Source: Alloalcanivorax xenomutans (GTDB lineage: Bacteria > Pseudomonadota > Gammaproteobacteria > Pseudomonadales > Alcanivoracaceae). Taken from it: a stretch of DNA of 64,000 nucleotides. Of this stretch, positions 37,161-46,566 are shown piece by piece. Position numbers and translations under genes: made by a program. The notes below the pieces were generated by a model. That model worked only from the letters and a program-made list of their open reading frames with translations. It searched no databases and was not told the DNA's origin. The stretch is from the NCBI RefSeq assembly GCF_900217905.1, contig NZ_OBMO01000005.1, positions 62,001-126,000 on the forward strand, given 5' to 3'. How positions within the stretch are numbered: the first letter of the stretch is position 1; each line of letters starts with the position of its first letter.

Positions 37161-39707
37161 TTGGCCAGTAAAAGAACAGCCTTTCCCGCCATTGCTTTGA
37201 TGGCGGCGTTGATCACGGTGCCGTTCGTGTTGTTGGCGCTGTTGATTCTGCAACACCGCCTGGCGGTACACGACAACTACCAACGCATGCTCGGTGATAT
37301 TCGTGCTTTCGAGGCCGGTTTGGCGGTGGCGCCGGTATTGGAGGAAGTCCGGGATCTGGCGGTGGGCATGGTCCACCTGGAATCCGCCGAGTTGAACATT
37401 CGCTATCGCGGCGCCCGCGAGCGAACCGATCAGCGTATCACCGCTTTCCTGGATACGCTGGTGGCGCTGCCGTCGCCGGGACTGCTGGATCAGGGCGGGG
37501 TGTTGCGCCGGGAATGGCGCGATTCGGCGGTGCGCACCGGCATGTCGGTGGAGGATGTGGCCGGGCCTTTCGATAACGTCGAGCAGATCAATGAGCGCTT
37601 GTACGCCACCCTGGCGGCGGTGCTGTATATGTCCGATCTGTCCACCGGCACCCGGCCGCAGCCCAGCGAAGCGCTGTCGCTGCCGCTCAATGGCTTGCGC
37701 GAATTGACGCTGCACGTTGGCCTGATCCGCTCCATCGCCATGTACACCAGTTTGCGCGGTGGCTATCTGAGCGGTTCCGATGCGCTTCGCCTTGAGGCCG
37801 CCCGCCTCAAACTGGAAGAACAGATTCTGCTTCTGGACGGGCAGGTGCAGGCGCTGGCGGCCCGCGCCGAGGATGCCGCCTTACGGCAGCAGTGGCGGCC
37901 GTTGCGCGATTCATTGATGGCCTATTTGCAGTGGGTGGATCAGCAATTGGTGGCCACGCCCCGCGTCACCGTGCCTTGGCGCGACGCTCTGGGGCAGGGC
38001 GGCGAACGGCAGCGGCGGGTGCACGAGTTCGCCGGGCTCACCGTGGAGCTGGCCCGCCGGCTGGTGCTGCAGGCTCACCAAAACGCCCGCTACGACACGC
38101 TCTGGACCATGGGCGGTATCGCCGTGCTGTATCTGGTGGTGCTGCTGTTGAGCGGGGTCTTTCTGCATTTCACCACCAGGGCCATCCGCGGGCGGGCAGA
38201 GCTGCGCGCCAAAAGCCGTTTTCTGGCGCGCATGAGTCACGAAATCCGCACGCCGCTCAATGGTGTGCTCGGATTGGCGGAACTGTTGCGGGAGACCAAT
38301 CCGTCGCCACGCCAACGGGAGTACATCGGCCTGATCGAGAACGCCGGCCGCACCTTGACCACGCTGATCAACGATGTGCTCGACTACGCCAAACTGGAGG
38401 CCGGCAAGCTGGAGCTGGAACCGGGACCGTTCGACCCGGCGGCGGAACTGAGCGATTGCGCGCGTATGTTCAGTCTGCCGGCCAGTGACAACGGCAATCT
38501 GATTCTGGTGGACGTGGACCCGGCCATGCCCGCGCAGGTGATAGGGGATGCGCCCCGGTTGCGTCAGGTATTCACCAATCTGTTGTCCAACGCGGTCAAA
38601 TTCACCCGCCAGGGCTGGATCCGGGTCACCGCTCGCTGTCTGGAGCACAGTGATGACCAGGTGTTGCTGGAATTCGCCGTCAGCGACAGTGGCATGGGCA
38701 TGAGCCGCGAGGAGCAGAAACGGTTATTCCAGCACTTTTCCCAGGCCAGCGCTTCGGTGACGCGACAATTCGGCGGCACCGGCCTGGGGCTTTCCATCAG
38801 CCAGGAACTGGTACGGCTGATGGGGGGCGAGATTCATGTCCGCAGTGCCATGGGCAAGGGCTCCCGATTCCGCTTTCGCATCCGCTTGCCGGTCTCGGCG
38901 CCGCCGGTGCCAATGGCGGAAATCCCCATGCGGCCGGCGCTGATGTGGGATCGCAGCGGAAATCTGGCGGCGCTGTTGAAAGGGGACCCGCGCTTCCAGT
39001 CGGTACGGATATTGGATTCGCTGGCGTCGTTATCGGCATTGCCGGTGGATAGGGACACACCGTTGTTGGTCAACGGCGTGCGTGACAGCGCGCAACTGGA
39101 CAGCGCTCTGCAGGCGATCCGGCGCAGTGGCGCCGGTCTCCAGGTGGTGGTGTTGTGCGGCATGCGGCAAAGCGATGATCTCAGCATGCGGGACGACGTT
39201 ACCCTGGTGCGCCGTTCGGTGCTCAGTGTCAGTGAGCTGCAGGAGCTGCTGTGTGACCGGGATGGCGCGGCGGCGCCCTTGTCGTCCCGTGCGTCCGGAG
39301 AGGAAGGGCGTGGGCTGCGGGTACTGGTGGCGGAGGACAATCCGGTCAATCAGATGGTGACACGGGGCTATCTGCAGCGCTTGGGCGTGCCGGCGCCACA
39401 TCTGGCCGACGACGGCGCCCAGGCCTTGCAGGCCTTCACCACCGCCGCCGGCGGTTTCCGGCTGGTATTGATGGACCTGGACATGCCGGTGATGGATGGC
39501 TTCACCAGCGCCCGCCGGATGCGGGAGATGGAACGGGAACAAGGCTGGCCGCCAACGGTGATTCTGGCGCTGAGCGCCCATATTCTACCCGAATACGCGG
39601 ACCGGCTGCGGGACGCCGGCATGGACGGCCAACTGATCAAACCGCTGACGCTGAGCGCGTTACAATCGGCATTACAACAATACCTGGGCGGTGTGTCCGC
39701 CCGATAA
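37161..39707 (+). CDS. hybrid sensor histidine kinase/response regulator
   Basis: The 848-residue inner-membrane protein has a first membrane helix at about 9-31, a periplasmic sensor domain (about 32-320) of unknown ligand, and a second helix near 325-347. The dimerisation/phosphoacceptor domain follows, with SRFLARMSHEIRTPLNGVLG (His near 362). The ATP-binding domain shows N-box NLLSNAVKFT, G1 DSGMGMS and G2 GGTGLGLSIS, and the C-terminal receiver has VLVAEDNPVNQMV, with the acceptor aspartate in LVLMDLDMPVMDG. The start is a TTG at 37161 with GGGAGA five bases upstream. No DNA-binding output is seen. It is 32 bases ahead of the exporter operon, which suggests joint expression. Confidence 0.88.
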   Translation: MASKRTAFPAIALMAALITVPFVLLALLILQHRLAVHDNYQRMLGDIRAFEAGLAVAPVLEEVRDLAVGMVHLESAELNIRYRGARERTDQRITAFLDTLVALPSPGLLDQGGVLRREWRDSAVRTGMSVEDVAGPFDNVEQINERLYATLAAVLYMSDLSTGTRPQPSEALSLPLNGLRELTLHVGLIRSIAMYTSLRGGYLSGSDALRLEAARLKLEEQILLLDGQVQALAARAEDAALRQQWRPLRDSLMAYLQWVDQQLVATPRVTVPWRDALGQGGERQRRVHEFAGLTVELARRLVLQAHQNARYDTLWTMGGIAVLYLVVLLLSGVFLHFTTRAIRGRAELRAKSRFLARMSHEIRTPLNGVLGLAELLRETNPSPRQREYIGLIENAGRTLTTLINDVLDYAKLEAGKLELEPGPFDPAAELSDCARMFSLPASDNGNLILVDVDPAMPAQVIGDAPRLRQVFTNLLSNAVKFTRQGWIRVTARCLEHSDDQVLLEFAVSDSGMGMSREEQKRLFQHFSQASASVTRQFGGTGLGLSISQELVRLMGGEIHVRSAMGKGSRFRFRIRLPVSAPPVPMAEIPMRPALMWDRSGNLAALLKGDPRFQSVRILDSLASLSALPVDRDTPLLVNGVRDSAQLDSALQAIRRSGAGLQVVVLCGMRQSDDLSMRDDVTLVRRSVLSVSELQELLCDRDGAAAPLSSRASGEEGRGLRVLVAEDNPVNQMVTRGYLQRLGVPAPHLADDGAQALQAFTTAAGGFRLVLMDLDMPVMDGFTSARRMREMEREQGWPPTVILALSAHILPEYADRLRDAGMDGQLIKPLTLSALQSALQQYLGGVSAR

Positions 39708-39739
39708 TATAGCCAAGATAACGAAGAAGGGAGCAAAGG

Positions 39740-41170
39740 ATGGCGGAGAAAGCACGGAGACCGGGGGCCGTGGCCCTGCTGCTGACCGCCTTGCTGTTGT
39801 GCCGGCCAGGGTTTGCCGACACGGCACTGACTTTCAGCCAGGCCTGGGAGCGGGTACTGGCCGAGGATCATGCTTTGGCGGCGGGGCTGGCCGGTCAGGA
39901 TCAGGCCCAGGCGTTGATGGAATCCGCTCGCTCCTTGCTGTTGCCGCGGGTGGAGCTGGTGGGGTCCTATACCCGGCTGGACAAGCCGGTGGAGCTGGAT
40001 GCCTTGTCAATGAAGCCTCTGGACAGCCTGGGCGATTCGCTGCCGGGGCAGCTGTTGATTCAATTACTGGGTGGTCAGGATGCTTTCATGACTCCGGTTA
40101 CGCGGCGGGATATCACCAGCAGTTCCCTGGTGGCGTTCTGGCCGCTGTACACCGGCGGAAAAATCAGTGCTACCCGCCGCACGTTGCAGCTGGGCCGGCG
40201 GGAAGCCGCGGCGCTCTATGAAGAGGTGCGCCGGGCCCGTTTCCTCGAGCTGGTATCGACCTACTACGGGCTGGTCACCGCGGAGAAACTGGTGCTGACC
40301 CAGGAGCAGGCGGAAAGCACCTTGGCGCATCATCTGCGGGCGGCGGAGGCGCTCCAGCGGCACGCGCAGATCGCCGAGGTGGAACGGCTGGCGGCGCGGT
40401 CCGCCTATGATCAGGCCCGCATCGCGGCCCGCGACGCCCGCGCGAAGAGGGACACCGCGCGCATGGTGCTGACCAGCCTGGTACACGCCGATAGCCCGGT
40501 GACGACTCGCTCCCGATTGTTCACCAATGCTGCTTTGCCACCACGACAAGAACTGCTTGATGGTCTCGCCGACCATCCCAGCCTGCGTGTGCTGGCACTG
40601 AAGAAAGAGCAGGCCGGCACCCTGGGTGAGGCCGCCCGTGGCGCCTACCACCCGGAGGTCTTTCTGTTCGGTGGGTACAGCGTTTATGAGGATGACTCCC
40701 TGGCCAGCGATCTGACGCCGGACTGGCTGGTGGGATTGGGCGTGCGTCTGCCGTTACTGGATCGTTCCGGCCGTGCTGGCAAAATTCGCGCCGCTGACAG
40801 CGCCGAGGAGCAGGCCCGGCAGTTGTACCAGGGGGCTCAGCGTAAACTTTCGGTATTGCTGGAGACCCAGTACCGGGAGGCGGATAACGCCCGCCGCACT
40901 TATCAGGATCTGGTCAGTAATGTGCTGTTGGCGGAGAAAACCCTGCACTTGCGTCAGCGTGCATTTGAAGAGGGGCTTGGCCGGGCGCTGGATGTGGTGG
41001 ATGCCCAGACCGCGCTTACCGCCGCCCGCACCCGCCGGGACGCGGCGGCATTCCGTTATGTGGTGGCGCTGGCCCAGATACTGGCGCTGAGCGGCCGGCA
41101 GGAGCAGTTTTTCCTTTATCAGAAAAAAGAGCGGAAACAAGAGCATCAGCAACAAGAGGACGCATCATGA
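39740..41170 (+). CDS. TolC family outer-membrane efflux protein
   Basis: The 476-residue protein has a signal peptide (VALLLTALLLCRPGFA) and two OEP (outer-membrane factor) halves: long helices with LTFSQAWERVLAEDHALAAG, LLLPRVELVGSYTRLD and ARSAYDQARIAARDAR, and in the second half SEEQARQLYQGAQRKL-type sequence (here SAEEQARQLYQGA). Such proteins form the trimeric channel-tunnel of type I exporters. A GGGAGCAAAGG ribosome site precedes it. It overlaps the HlyD gene by four bases (ATGA) and starts a four-gene exporter operon. Confidence 0.88.
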   Translation: MAEKARRPGAVALLLTALLLCRPGFADTALTFSQAWERVLAEDHALAAGLAGQDQAQALMESARSLLLPRVELVGSYTRLDKPVELDALSMKPLDSLGDSLPGQLLIQLLGGQDAFMTPVTRRDITSSSLVAFWPLYTGGKISATRRTLQLGRREAAALYEEVRRARFLELVSTYYGLVTAEKLVLTQEQAESTLAHHLRAAEALQRHAQIAEVERLAARSAYDQARIAARDARAKRDTARMVLTSLVHADSPVTTRSRLFTNAALPPRQELLDGLADHPSLRVLALKKEQAGTLGEAARGAYHPEVFLFGGYSVYEDDSLASDLTPDWLVGLGVRLPLLDRSGRAGKIRAADSAEEQARQLYQGAQRKLSVLLETQYREADNARRTYQDLVSNVLLAEKTLHLRQRAFEEGLGRALDVVDAQTALTAARTRRDAAAFRYVVALAQILALSGRQEQFFLYQKKERKQEHQQQEDAS

Positions 41171-42144
41171 GCGCACGTAAAGGATTGATCCTGTTGGTGC
41201 TGGCGGCGGTGGTGGTGATTATCGCGGTGCTGTTCTGGCAAGCCTATCGGGTGCCGCCGTTACGGTTGCAGGGGCAAGTGGAAGCGCGTCAATACATGGT
41301 GTCCTCGAAGGTGCCGGGCCGTCTCGCCGAGGTGAGGGTGCGCCGCGGTGACCGGGTGGATAAAGACCAGCCGGTATTCACCATCGACAGCCCGGAGCTG
41401 CGTGCCAAATTGGCCCAGGTGGAGGCCATCGATCGCATTTCCCGGGCATTGATCAGTGCGGTTGAGGGCGGCACCCGTGAAGAGAAAATCGCCGCAGCCC
41501 GCAGCGAGCATGAAAAAGCCAGGGTGGCCGAGCAACTGGCGGAAACCACTTACCGCCGGGTGCGCGCTCTGGCCGACGAGGGCTTGGTGGCGCGCCAACG
41601 TCTGGATGAGGCCTACACCGCCTGGCAGGTGGCGGTGAAGACCCGGGTGACCACCGGCGAAGTGCTGAAGCTGGCCGAACATGGCCCGCGCGATGAAGCG
41701 CGTGACGCCAGTGAAGCTACTGGTGATGTGACCGCCAGTCTGCGTTCGGAAGTGGCGGATTTGCTGGACGATACCCAGGCGCGCGCGCCTCATGCCGGTG
41801 AGGTGACCGACGTGCTGCTGCATTCCGGAGAGTTGGTGCCGCAAGGTTTTCCAGTGGTGATGCTGACCGACGCCAGCGACGCCTGGGCGTTGTTCAACGT
41901 GCGCGAGGATCTGCTCGAACAGTTCCAGCCGGGAAACCGGTTCACCGTGCGGATTCCCGCTCTGGACCGGGACGCCGGCTTTACCGTCAGCCATCTGGCG
42001 GTGCAGGGGGATTACGCCACCTGGAGCGCCACCGGAAAAGGGCAGGATTTCGATCTGCGTACCTTCGAAGTGGAGATGCGCCCGGATCAGCCCATACCCG
42101 GCCTGCGACCGGGCATGAGTGTTCTGCTGGACCTGGAGCCCTGA
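41167..42144 (+). CDS. HlyD family membrane-fusion (periplasmic adaptor) protein
   Basis: The 325-residue protein has one N-terminal membrane helix (LILLVLAAVVVIIAVLFW) and an adaptor body: the lipoyl-like half motif KVPGRLAEVRVRRGDRVDKD, a helical hairpin (about 90-190) and the second half with APHAGEVTDVLLHSGELVPQ. It would bridge the two inner-membrane permeases and the TolC-like channel. It overlaps the TolC-like gene by four bases; the permease gene starts one base after its stop. Resembles YhiI/EmrA-type adaptors used with ABC-2 permeases. Confidence 0.88.
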   Translation: MSARKGLILLVLAAVVVIIAVLFWQAYRVPPLRLQGQVEARQYMVSSKVPGRLAEVRVRRGDRVDKDQPVFTIDSPELRAKLAQVEAIDRISRALISAVEGGTREEKIAAARSEHEKARVAEQLAETTYRRVRALADEGLVARQRLDEAYTAWQVAVKTRVTTGEVLKLAEHGPRDEARDASEATGDVTASLRSEVADLLDDTQARAPHAGEVTDVLLHSGELVPQGFPVVMLTDASDAWALFNVREDLLEQFQPGNRFTVRIPALDRDAGFTVSHLAVQGDYATWSATGKGQDFDLRTFEVEMRPDQPIPGLRPGMSVLLDLEP

Positions 42145-42145
42145 A

Positions 42146-43270
42146 ATGATCGCCCCGGACGGCGTGGTCGCGCTGCGCGAGGAGCGGGGGTTGCGGCTGC
42201 TGGTGCTGTGGCTGCCGCCGCTGCTGACATTATTGTTCCTGGCTATTTTCGGCGGCGGTGAGCCTCGGCGGTTACCGGTGGGCGTGGTCGATCTGGACCA
42301 TGGCGCCGAAGCCCGTGCCCTGGTGCGCCATCTGGCCGCCAGTCCCGGCCTGGATCCGGGCCATGCCTACTCGTCGCCAGGAGCGGCCAAGGCGGCGCTG
42401 CAACGGGGTGATATCCTCGCCATGGTGGTGATCCCCGAGGCATTCGGTGCGGATTTGCGCGCCGGCCTCAGTCCCAAGGTCGCTGCTTTCCACAACAGCC
42501 AGTTTTTATTGTCCGGCAAATTTTTGTCCTCATCCCTCACCGCCGCTGGTCAGGATTTCGCCGTCCGTGCCGGCGTGGCGCTGCGTTTGGGGCGGGGACA
42601 GCCGGCGCCCCAAGTGGCGGCGACCGCCTTGCCAGTGCGCCCCCACATCAAGGCGCTGTACAACCCGGACATGAGTTATGCCCGTTTTCTGGTCACCGCC
42701 ATCGCGCCGGCCATGTGGCAGATCCTGATTGTGGTGGCCACGGTGCTGCTGCTGGTGTGGCGCCTGCGGCGGGCGCCGTTGCCCACGGCCTTCGGTGAGC
42801 GCTGCCGGACATTGTGGTCGCTGCTGTGGCCGGTAACGGCACTGCTCTGGTTGCAGGGATTGCTGATGCTGGTGATGTTCCAGGGCGGGCTGGATTGGCG
42901 GCCGGCCGGCAATGTGCTTTGGCTGGTATTGGGTCTGGGGTTGATGCTGTTGGCGGTACAGGCCATGGCGCTGATGATTCTGGCGCTGTCGGCGGAGCCG
43001 CTGCGGGCGCTCAGTCTGTGCGCCGCCTATCTGGCACCGGCATTCGCTTTCATGGGGGTAACCTTTCCGCGCGGCGACATGGTGACGCTGGCCAGGGTAT
43101 GGGGGGATTTGATGCCCTCCACGCACTATCTGCAGTTGCAAGTGGCGGTGGCGGATCACGGCGCCCCCTGGTCCGTACTGTGGCCACCGCTGCTGATCCT
43201 GCTGCTGTTTTTGTTGCCATTGCCGTTATCCGCCCGGGCCTTGCCGGAGCGTCTGGAGGTGTCTTCATGA
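42146..43270 (+). CDS. ABC-2 type permease, first of a pair
   Basis: The 374-residue inner-membrane protein has a first helix (LLVLWLPPLLTLLFLAIFGG), a large periplasmic domain with VGVVDLDHGAEARALVRHLA, and about five helices from residue 190 on. This is the ABC2_membrane_3 (YhgE/YhhJ-like) plan. The ATG at 42146 directly follows the HlyD stop; a start at 42119 is rejected because it would overlap HlyD without family match. It is paired with a similar permease that overlaps by four bases. No ATP-binding domain is present in either. Confidence 0.85.
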   Translation: MIAPDGVVALREERGLRLLVLWLPPLLTLLFLAIFGGGEPRRLPVGVVDLDHGAEARALVRHLAASPGLDPGHAYSSPGAAKAALQRGDILAMVVIPEAFGADLRAGLSPKVAAFHNSQFLLSGKFLSSSLTAAGQDFAVRAGVALRLGRGQPAPQVAATALPVRPHIKALYNPDMSYARFLVTAIAPAMWQILIVVATVLLLVWRLRRAPLPTAFGERCRTLWSLLWPVTALLWLQGLLMLVMFQGGLDWRPAGNVLWLVLGLGLMLLAVQAMALMILALSAEPLRALSLCAAYLAPAFAFMGVTFPRGDMVTLARVWGDLMPSTHYLQLQVAVADHGAPWSVLWPPLLILLLFLLPLPLSARALPERLEVSS

Positions 43271-44406
43271 ACCGGCCCGTTTGGTGGCGGGCCTGGCTGC
43301 GCGAGTGGCGGCTGGTGTACGGCGACACCTCGGTGCTGCTGGTGATTGCCGGCGGTGTATTGTTTTACGCGCTGCTGTACCCGCTGCCGTATCACCGCAA
43401 CGTGCCCGGTGAGCAGGCGGTGGCGGTGATCGACCAGGACCGCTCGGCGCTGTCCCGGCAACTGATCCGCATGGCCGACGCCACGCCGCAGGTGAGGATC
43501 GTGGCGCGGCCGTGGAGTGATGAGCAGGCGCGGATGCTGCTGGCCCGCGGGGAAGCCCACGGACTGCTGGTGATTCCCGAGCATTTTCAGCGGGACCTTT
43601 ATCTGGGGCGGCCCACTTCGTTGTCCTATGCCGGTGACGCCAGTTACTTCCTGATCTATGGCAATGTGGTGCAGGGCCTGCTCACCGCCGGCACCACTCT
43701 GGGGGTGGAGGCGCAGGCCATGCGCGCCTTGATGCAAGGAGAGTCACCAATGGCGATTCCCGGTGAGGTGATGCCGATGCGGCTGGTGACCAAGGCGGTA
43801 TTCAATGATGACAGCGGTTACATCGGCTACATCGTGCCCGCCGTGTTTGTCCTGATTCTGCATCAGACCCTGTTGATCACCGCTGGCTGCGTCACCGTGC
43901 GCGACCGTTTGCGCGGCGGGCTTGGATTGACCGCGCCGGGGCTGGCGTTGCCGCTGCGCTTATCGGTATTCGTGCTGATTTACCTGCTGCTGGCGGCGCT
44001 CTATTTCGGCTTCTTCTTCCACTTCTATGAGGTGCCCCGGTTGGCGGGCAAGGGGGCATTGCTGTTGGTGACCACTTTGCTGTTTGTCACCACGGGGCTG
44101 TGTGCCTTGTTCATGGGGCAACTGCTGCAACGGCCGGAATGGCCCACGGTGGTGGTGCTGGTGTCGTCATTGCCAATCGTGTTCACCGCTGGTTTCGTCT
44201 GGCCGGAAGCGGACATGCCCGGCTGGGTGCGCGGGCTTTCCTGGCTGGCCCCGGCCAAGCCGGGCATCATGGCGCTGCTGAAATTGAATCAAATGGGCGC
44301 GGGGCTGGATGCGATACGCCCGGAACTGACCGGATTGGTGGTGCAGGCATTGGGATATGGCGGCGCGGTGGTATTGATGGCGCGACGACAGGCCGCCCGG
44401 GCTTGA
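43267..44406 (+). CDS. ABC-2 type permease, second of a pair
   Basis: The 379-residue protein has the same plan as its neighbour: first helix near 20-40 (TSVLLVIAGGVLFYALLYPL), periplasmic VAVIDQDRSALSRQLIRMAD, then about five helices. The ATG at 43267 overlaps the previous stop (ATGA), so coupling is tight. Two different ABC2_membrane_3 permeases with one HlyD and one TolC partner would make a heterodimeric exporter. An ATPase gene is missing from the operon, so either one from elsewhere is used or the energy source differs. The cargo is unknown; YbhFSR- and YhhJ-type systems export lipophilic or drug-like compounds. Confidence 0.85.
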   Translation: MNRPVWWRAWLREWRLVYGDTSVLLVIAGGVLFYALLYPLPYHRNVPGEQAVAVIDQDRSALSRQLIRMADATPQVRIVARPWSDEQARMLLARGEAHGLLVIPEHFQRDLYLGRPTSLSYAGDASYFLIYGNVVQGLLTAGTTLGVEAQAMRALMQGESPMAIPGEVMPMRLVTKAVFNDDSGYIGYIVPAVFVLILHQTLLITAGCVTVRDRLRGGLGLTAPGLALPLRLSVFVLIYLLLAALYFGFFFHFYEVPRLAGKGALLLVTTLLFVTTGLCALFMGQLLQRPEWPTVVVLVSSLPIVFTAGFVWPEADMPGWVRGLSWLAPAKPGIMALLKLNQMGAGLDAIRPELTGLVVQALGYGGAVVLMARRQAARA

Positions 44407-44434
44407 GGCGCCTGTCGTTGGCCGGGATGGACCC

Positions 44435-45670
44435 CTAAGCTCTAAGCCGCCCCATTCGCAGTCGGCGCCAGCCCACCACGCCGGCCACTTTCAGCAGCGA
44501 ACTGAGGCCGCCGGCGTCCGGCAGCGGCGCCTTGCCACGGGCGATACGCCCCAATTGCAGGGTGTACCAGGACACCTCCATCATGGCCGCTTCGTCCACC
44601 ATGCGTACACCGGTGCGGATCGGCTTCACCCTGCAGTCGCGGGCGCGGCCATCCAGCAGGCGCCGGCTCAAGTCCGGTTCCACCACCAGAGGGCGAGCCA
44701 GGCCGACCATGTCGGTGGCGCCGTCGGCCAGGGCGCTGTTCATTCCCTCCAGCGTGCGGAAACCGCCGGTGACCATCAGCGGCACCGTCACCCGTTGCCG
44801 TACCTGTTCGGCGTAATCGAGGAAATAGGCCTCGCGCCGGCGGGTGGATTCCTTCACGCCCTGACCGGCCATGCGCGGCGATTCATAAGTGCCGCCGGAA
44901 ATCTCGATCAGATCCATGCCCCGCTGTGCCAGCGCTTCCACCACTTGCAGCGATTCGCCTTCTTCAAAGCCGCCTTTCTGGAAATCGGCGGAGTTGAGTT
45001 TGATGGATACCGGGAAGTCGTCGCCGACCCGGGCGCGAATGGCATCGTACACCTCAAGGACAAAGCGGCGGCGATTCTCGGCGTTGCCGCCGTATTCGTC
45101 TTCACGCTGATTGGACAGCGGTGACAGAAACTGACTGACCAGGTAACCGTGGGCGCCGTGAATCTGCACGCCAGTGAAACCGGCGTCGCGGGCGAGAGCG
45201 GCGGATTCACCGAAGCGGCGCACGATGTCGGCGATTTCGGCCTGCGTCAAAGCCCGCGGCAGATGGAAGAAGCGCCCCAGTTTGGGATCGCTGAACGGCA
45301 CCGCCGAGGGGGCCACCGCGCCGCGATTGAGCGCCTTCGGGGCTTGTTTGCCGGGATGATTGAGCTGCATCCAGATGTGCGTATTCTGCTCGCGCCCGGC
45401 CAGGGCCCAGCGTTCCAGCAGCCGTTTGTCACGGTTGTTTTCCAGCACCACGTTGCAGGGCTCGCCGATGGCGCGGCGGTCCACCATGACATTGCCGGTG
45501 ACCAGCAGGCCGGTGCCACCCCGGGCCCATTCGCGGTACAGCCGTACCAGGCGCGGCGTCACCCGGTTGCCCGGGGTGCCCAGGGTTTCGCTCATCGCCG
45601 ACTTGCCCAGGCGGTTCTTCAGGGTCGCGCCACAGGGCAGGGACAGCGGCTGGTCAAGGGTCACGGTCAT
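44435..45670 (-). CDS. NADH:flavin oxidoreductase/NADH oxidase family protein (Old Yellow Enzyme-like)
   Basis: The 411-residue TIM-barrel FMN protein begins MTVTLDQPLSLPCGATLKNR. Family marks are KSAMSETL, TGNVMVDRRAIGEP, WMQLNHPGKQAPK, the catalytic-region GFTGVQIHGAHGYLVSQFLS, RRRFVLEVYDAIRARVG and the FMN-phosphate region VTGGFRTLEGM. OYE-type enzymes reduce activated C=C bonds or act as 2,4-dienoyl-CoA-reductase-like flavoproteins; this one lacks the extra FeS/FAD domains of FadH. The ATG at 45670 is supported by the family N-terminus. It is convergent with the exporter operon and divergent from cmoA. The substrate is unknown. Confidence 0.85.
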   Translation of the reverse strand: MTVTLDQPLSLPCGATLKNRLGKSAMSETLGTPGNRVTPRLVRLYREWARGGTGLLVTGNVMVDRRAIGEPCNVVLENNRDKRLLERWALAGREQNTHIWMQLNHPGKQAPKALNRGAVAPSAVPFSDPKLGRFFHLPRALTQAEIADIVRRFGESAALARDAGFTGVQIHGAHGYLVSQFLSPLSNQREDEYGGNAENRRRFVLEVYDAIRARVGDDFPVSIKLNSADFQKGGFEEGESLQVVEALAQRGMDLIEISGGTYESPRMAGQGVKESTRRREAYFLDYAEQVRQRVTVPLMVTGGFRTLEGMNSALADGATDMVGLARPLVVEPDLSRRLLDGRARDCRVKPIRTGVRMVDEAAMMEVSWYTLQLGRIARGKAPLPDAGGLSSLLKVAGVVGWRRLRMGRLRA

Positions 45671-45834
45671 CTCGGGACTCCGGTGGATTCGATGGGCCCA
45701 TGATGCCCATTGAGGCCGGCTTTGCCGCGTCCTCTCGGGCCAAAAGCGGGGCCGATCCGCCATTGGAGCGGCCCCATTGATCCGTCATAATGCGCTCCCC
45801 GAATGGCCGGGCCGAGCACAACCGGGAGCGCCCC

Positions 45835-46566
45835 ATGACCGAGCAACGAGACGACATCTACGCCCAGCAGCGCGAACGCATCGAACGGTTTTCCTTCGAT
45901 GAGCGGGTGGTGCGTGTCTTCCCCGACATGATCAAGCGCTCGGTGCCCGGGTACGCCACCACCATCGACATGATCGGGGTGCTGGCGGCGCGCTACGCCC
46001 AGCCGGATACCTGCCTCTATGATCTGGGCTGTTCCCTGGGAGCCGCGACCCTGGCCATGGCGGCCCTGACGCCGCCGGACAAAGGCTCCCTGGTGGCGGT
46101 GGACAATTCCCCGGCGATGATCGAGAAGGCGCGGGACCTGTTGCGGGACCAGGGTTTGCAGGACCGGGTCCTTTTACGCCAGGCGGACGTGGCGGAGATG
46201 GCCTTCGAACCCACCTCGGTGGCGGTGCTCAATTTCACTCTGCAATTCATTCCCCTGGAACAACGCGACGCGCTGATTCAGCGTCTTGCCGACGCCACCC
46301 GCGAGGGCGGTATTCTGGTGCTGTCGGAGAAAATCCGCTTCGAGGACGCCGCCGAGAACGCCCTGCAAAGCGAGTGGCATCATGCGTTCAAACGCAACAA
46401 CGGCTATTCGGATCTGGAAATCAGCCAGAAGCGCAGCGCCATCGAGGAAGTGTTGTTACCGGAAACCCTGGCTGTCCATGAGGAGCGGCTGCGCCGGGCC
46501 GGTTACCGCGAGGTGCGGGTCTGGTTCCGCTGCTTCAATTTCATGTCGCTGGTGGCGGTACGTTGA
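45835..46566 (+). CDS. cmoA: carboxy-S-adenosyl-L-methionine synthase CmoA
   Basis: CmoA converts SAM and prephenate to carboxy-SAM, the donor for cmo5U34 formation in tRNA. The 243-residue protein shows [20 protein letters not shown] near residue 20 and the SAM loop [14 protein letters not shown], followed by [17 protein letters not shown]. The [15 protein letters not shown] and LSEKIRFED stretches are typical. The ATG at 45835 is the family start; an upstream start at 45790 would add 15 residues. Its TGA shares a base with the ATG of cmoB. Confidence 0.96.
   Translation: MTEQRDDIYAQQRERIERFSFDERVVRVFPDMIKRSVPGYATTIDMIGVLAARYAQPDTCLYDLGCSLGAATLAMAALTPPDKGSLVAVDNSPAMIEKARDLLRDQGLQDRVLLRQADVAEMAFEPTSVAVLNFTLQFIPLEQRDALIQRLADATREGGILVLSEKIRFEDAAENALQSEWHHAFKRNNGYSDLEISQKRSAIEEVLLPETLAVHEERLRRAGYREVRVWFRCFNFMSLVAVR

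Noticed and set aside
36996-37715. N-terminal extension of the minus-strand lipoprotein to 440 residues
   Set aside because: The extension is antisense to the histidine kinase, and the lipoprotein signal marks the true start near 36995.
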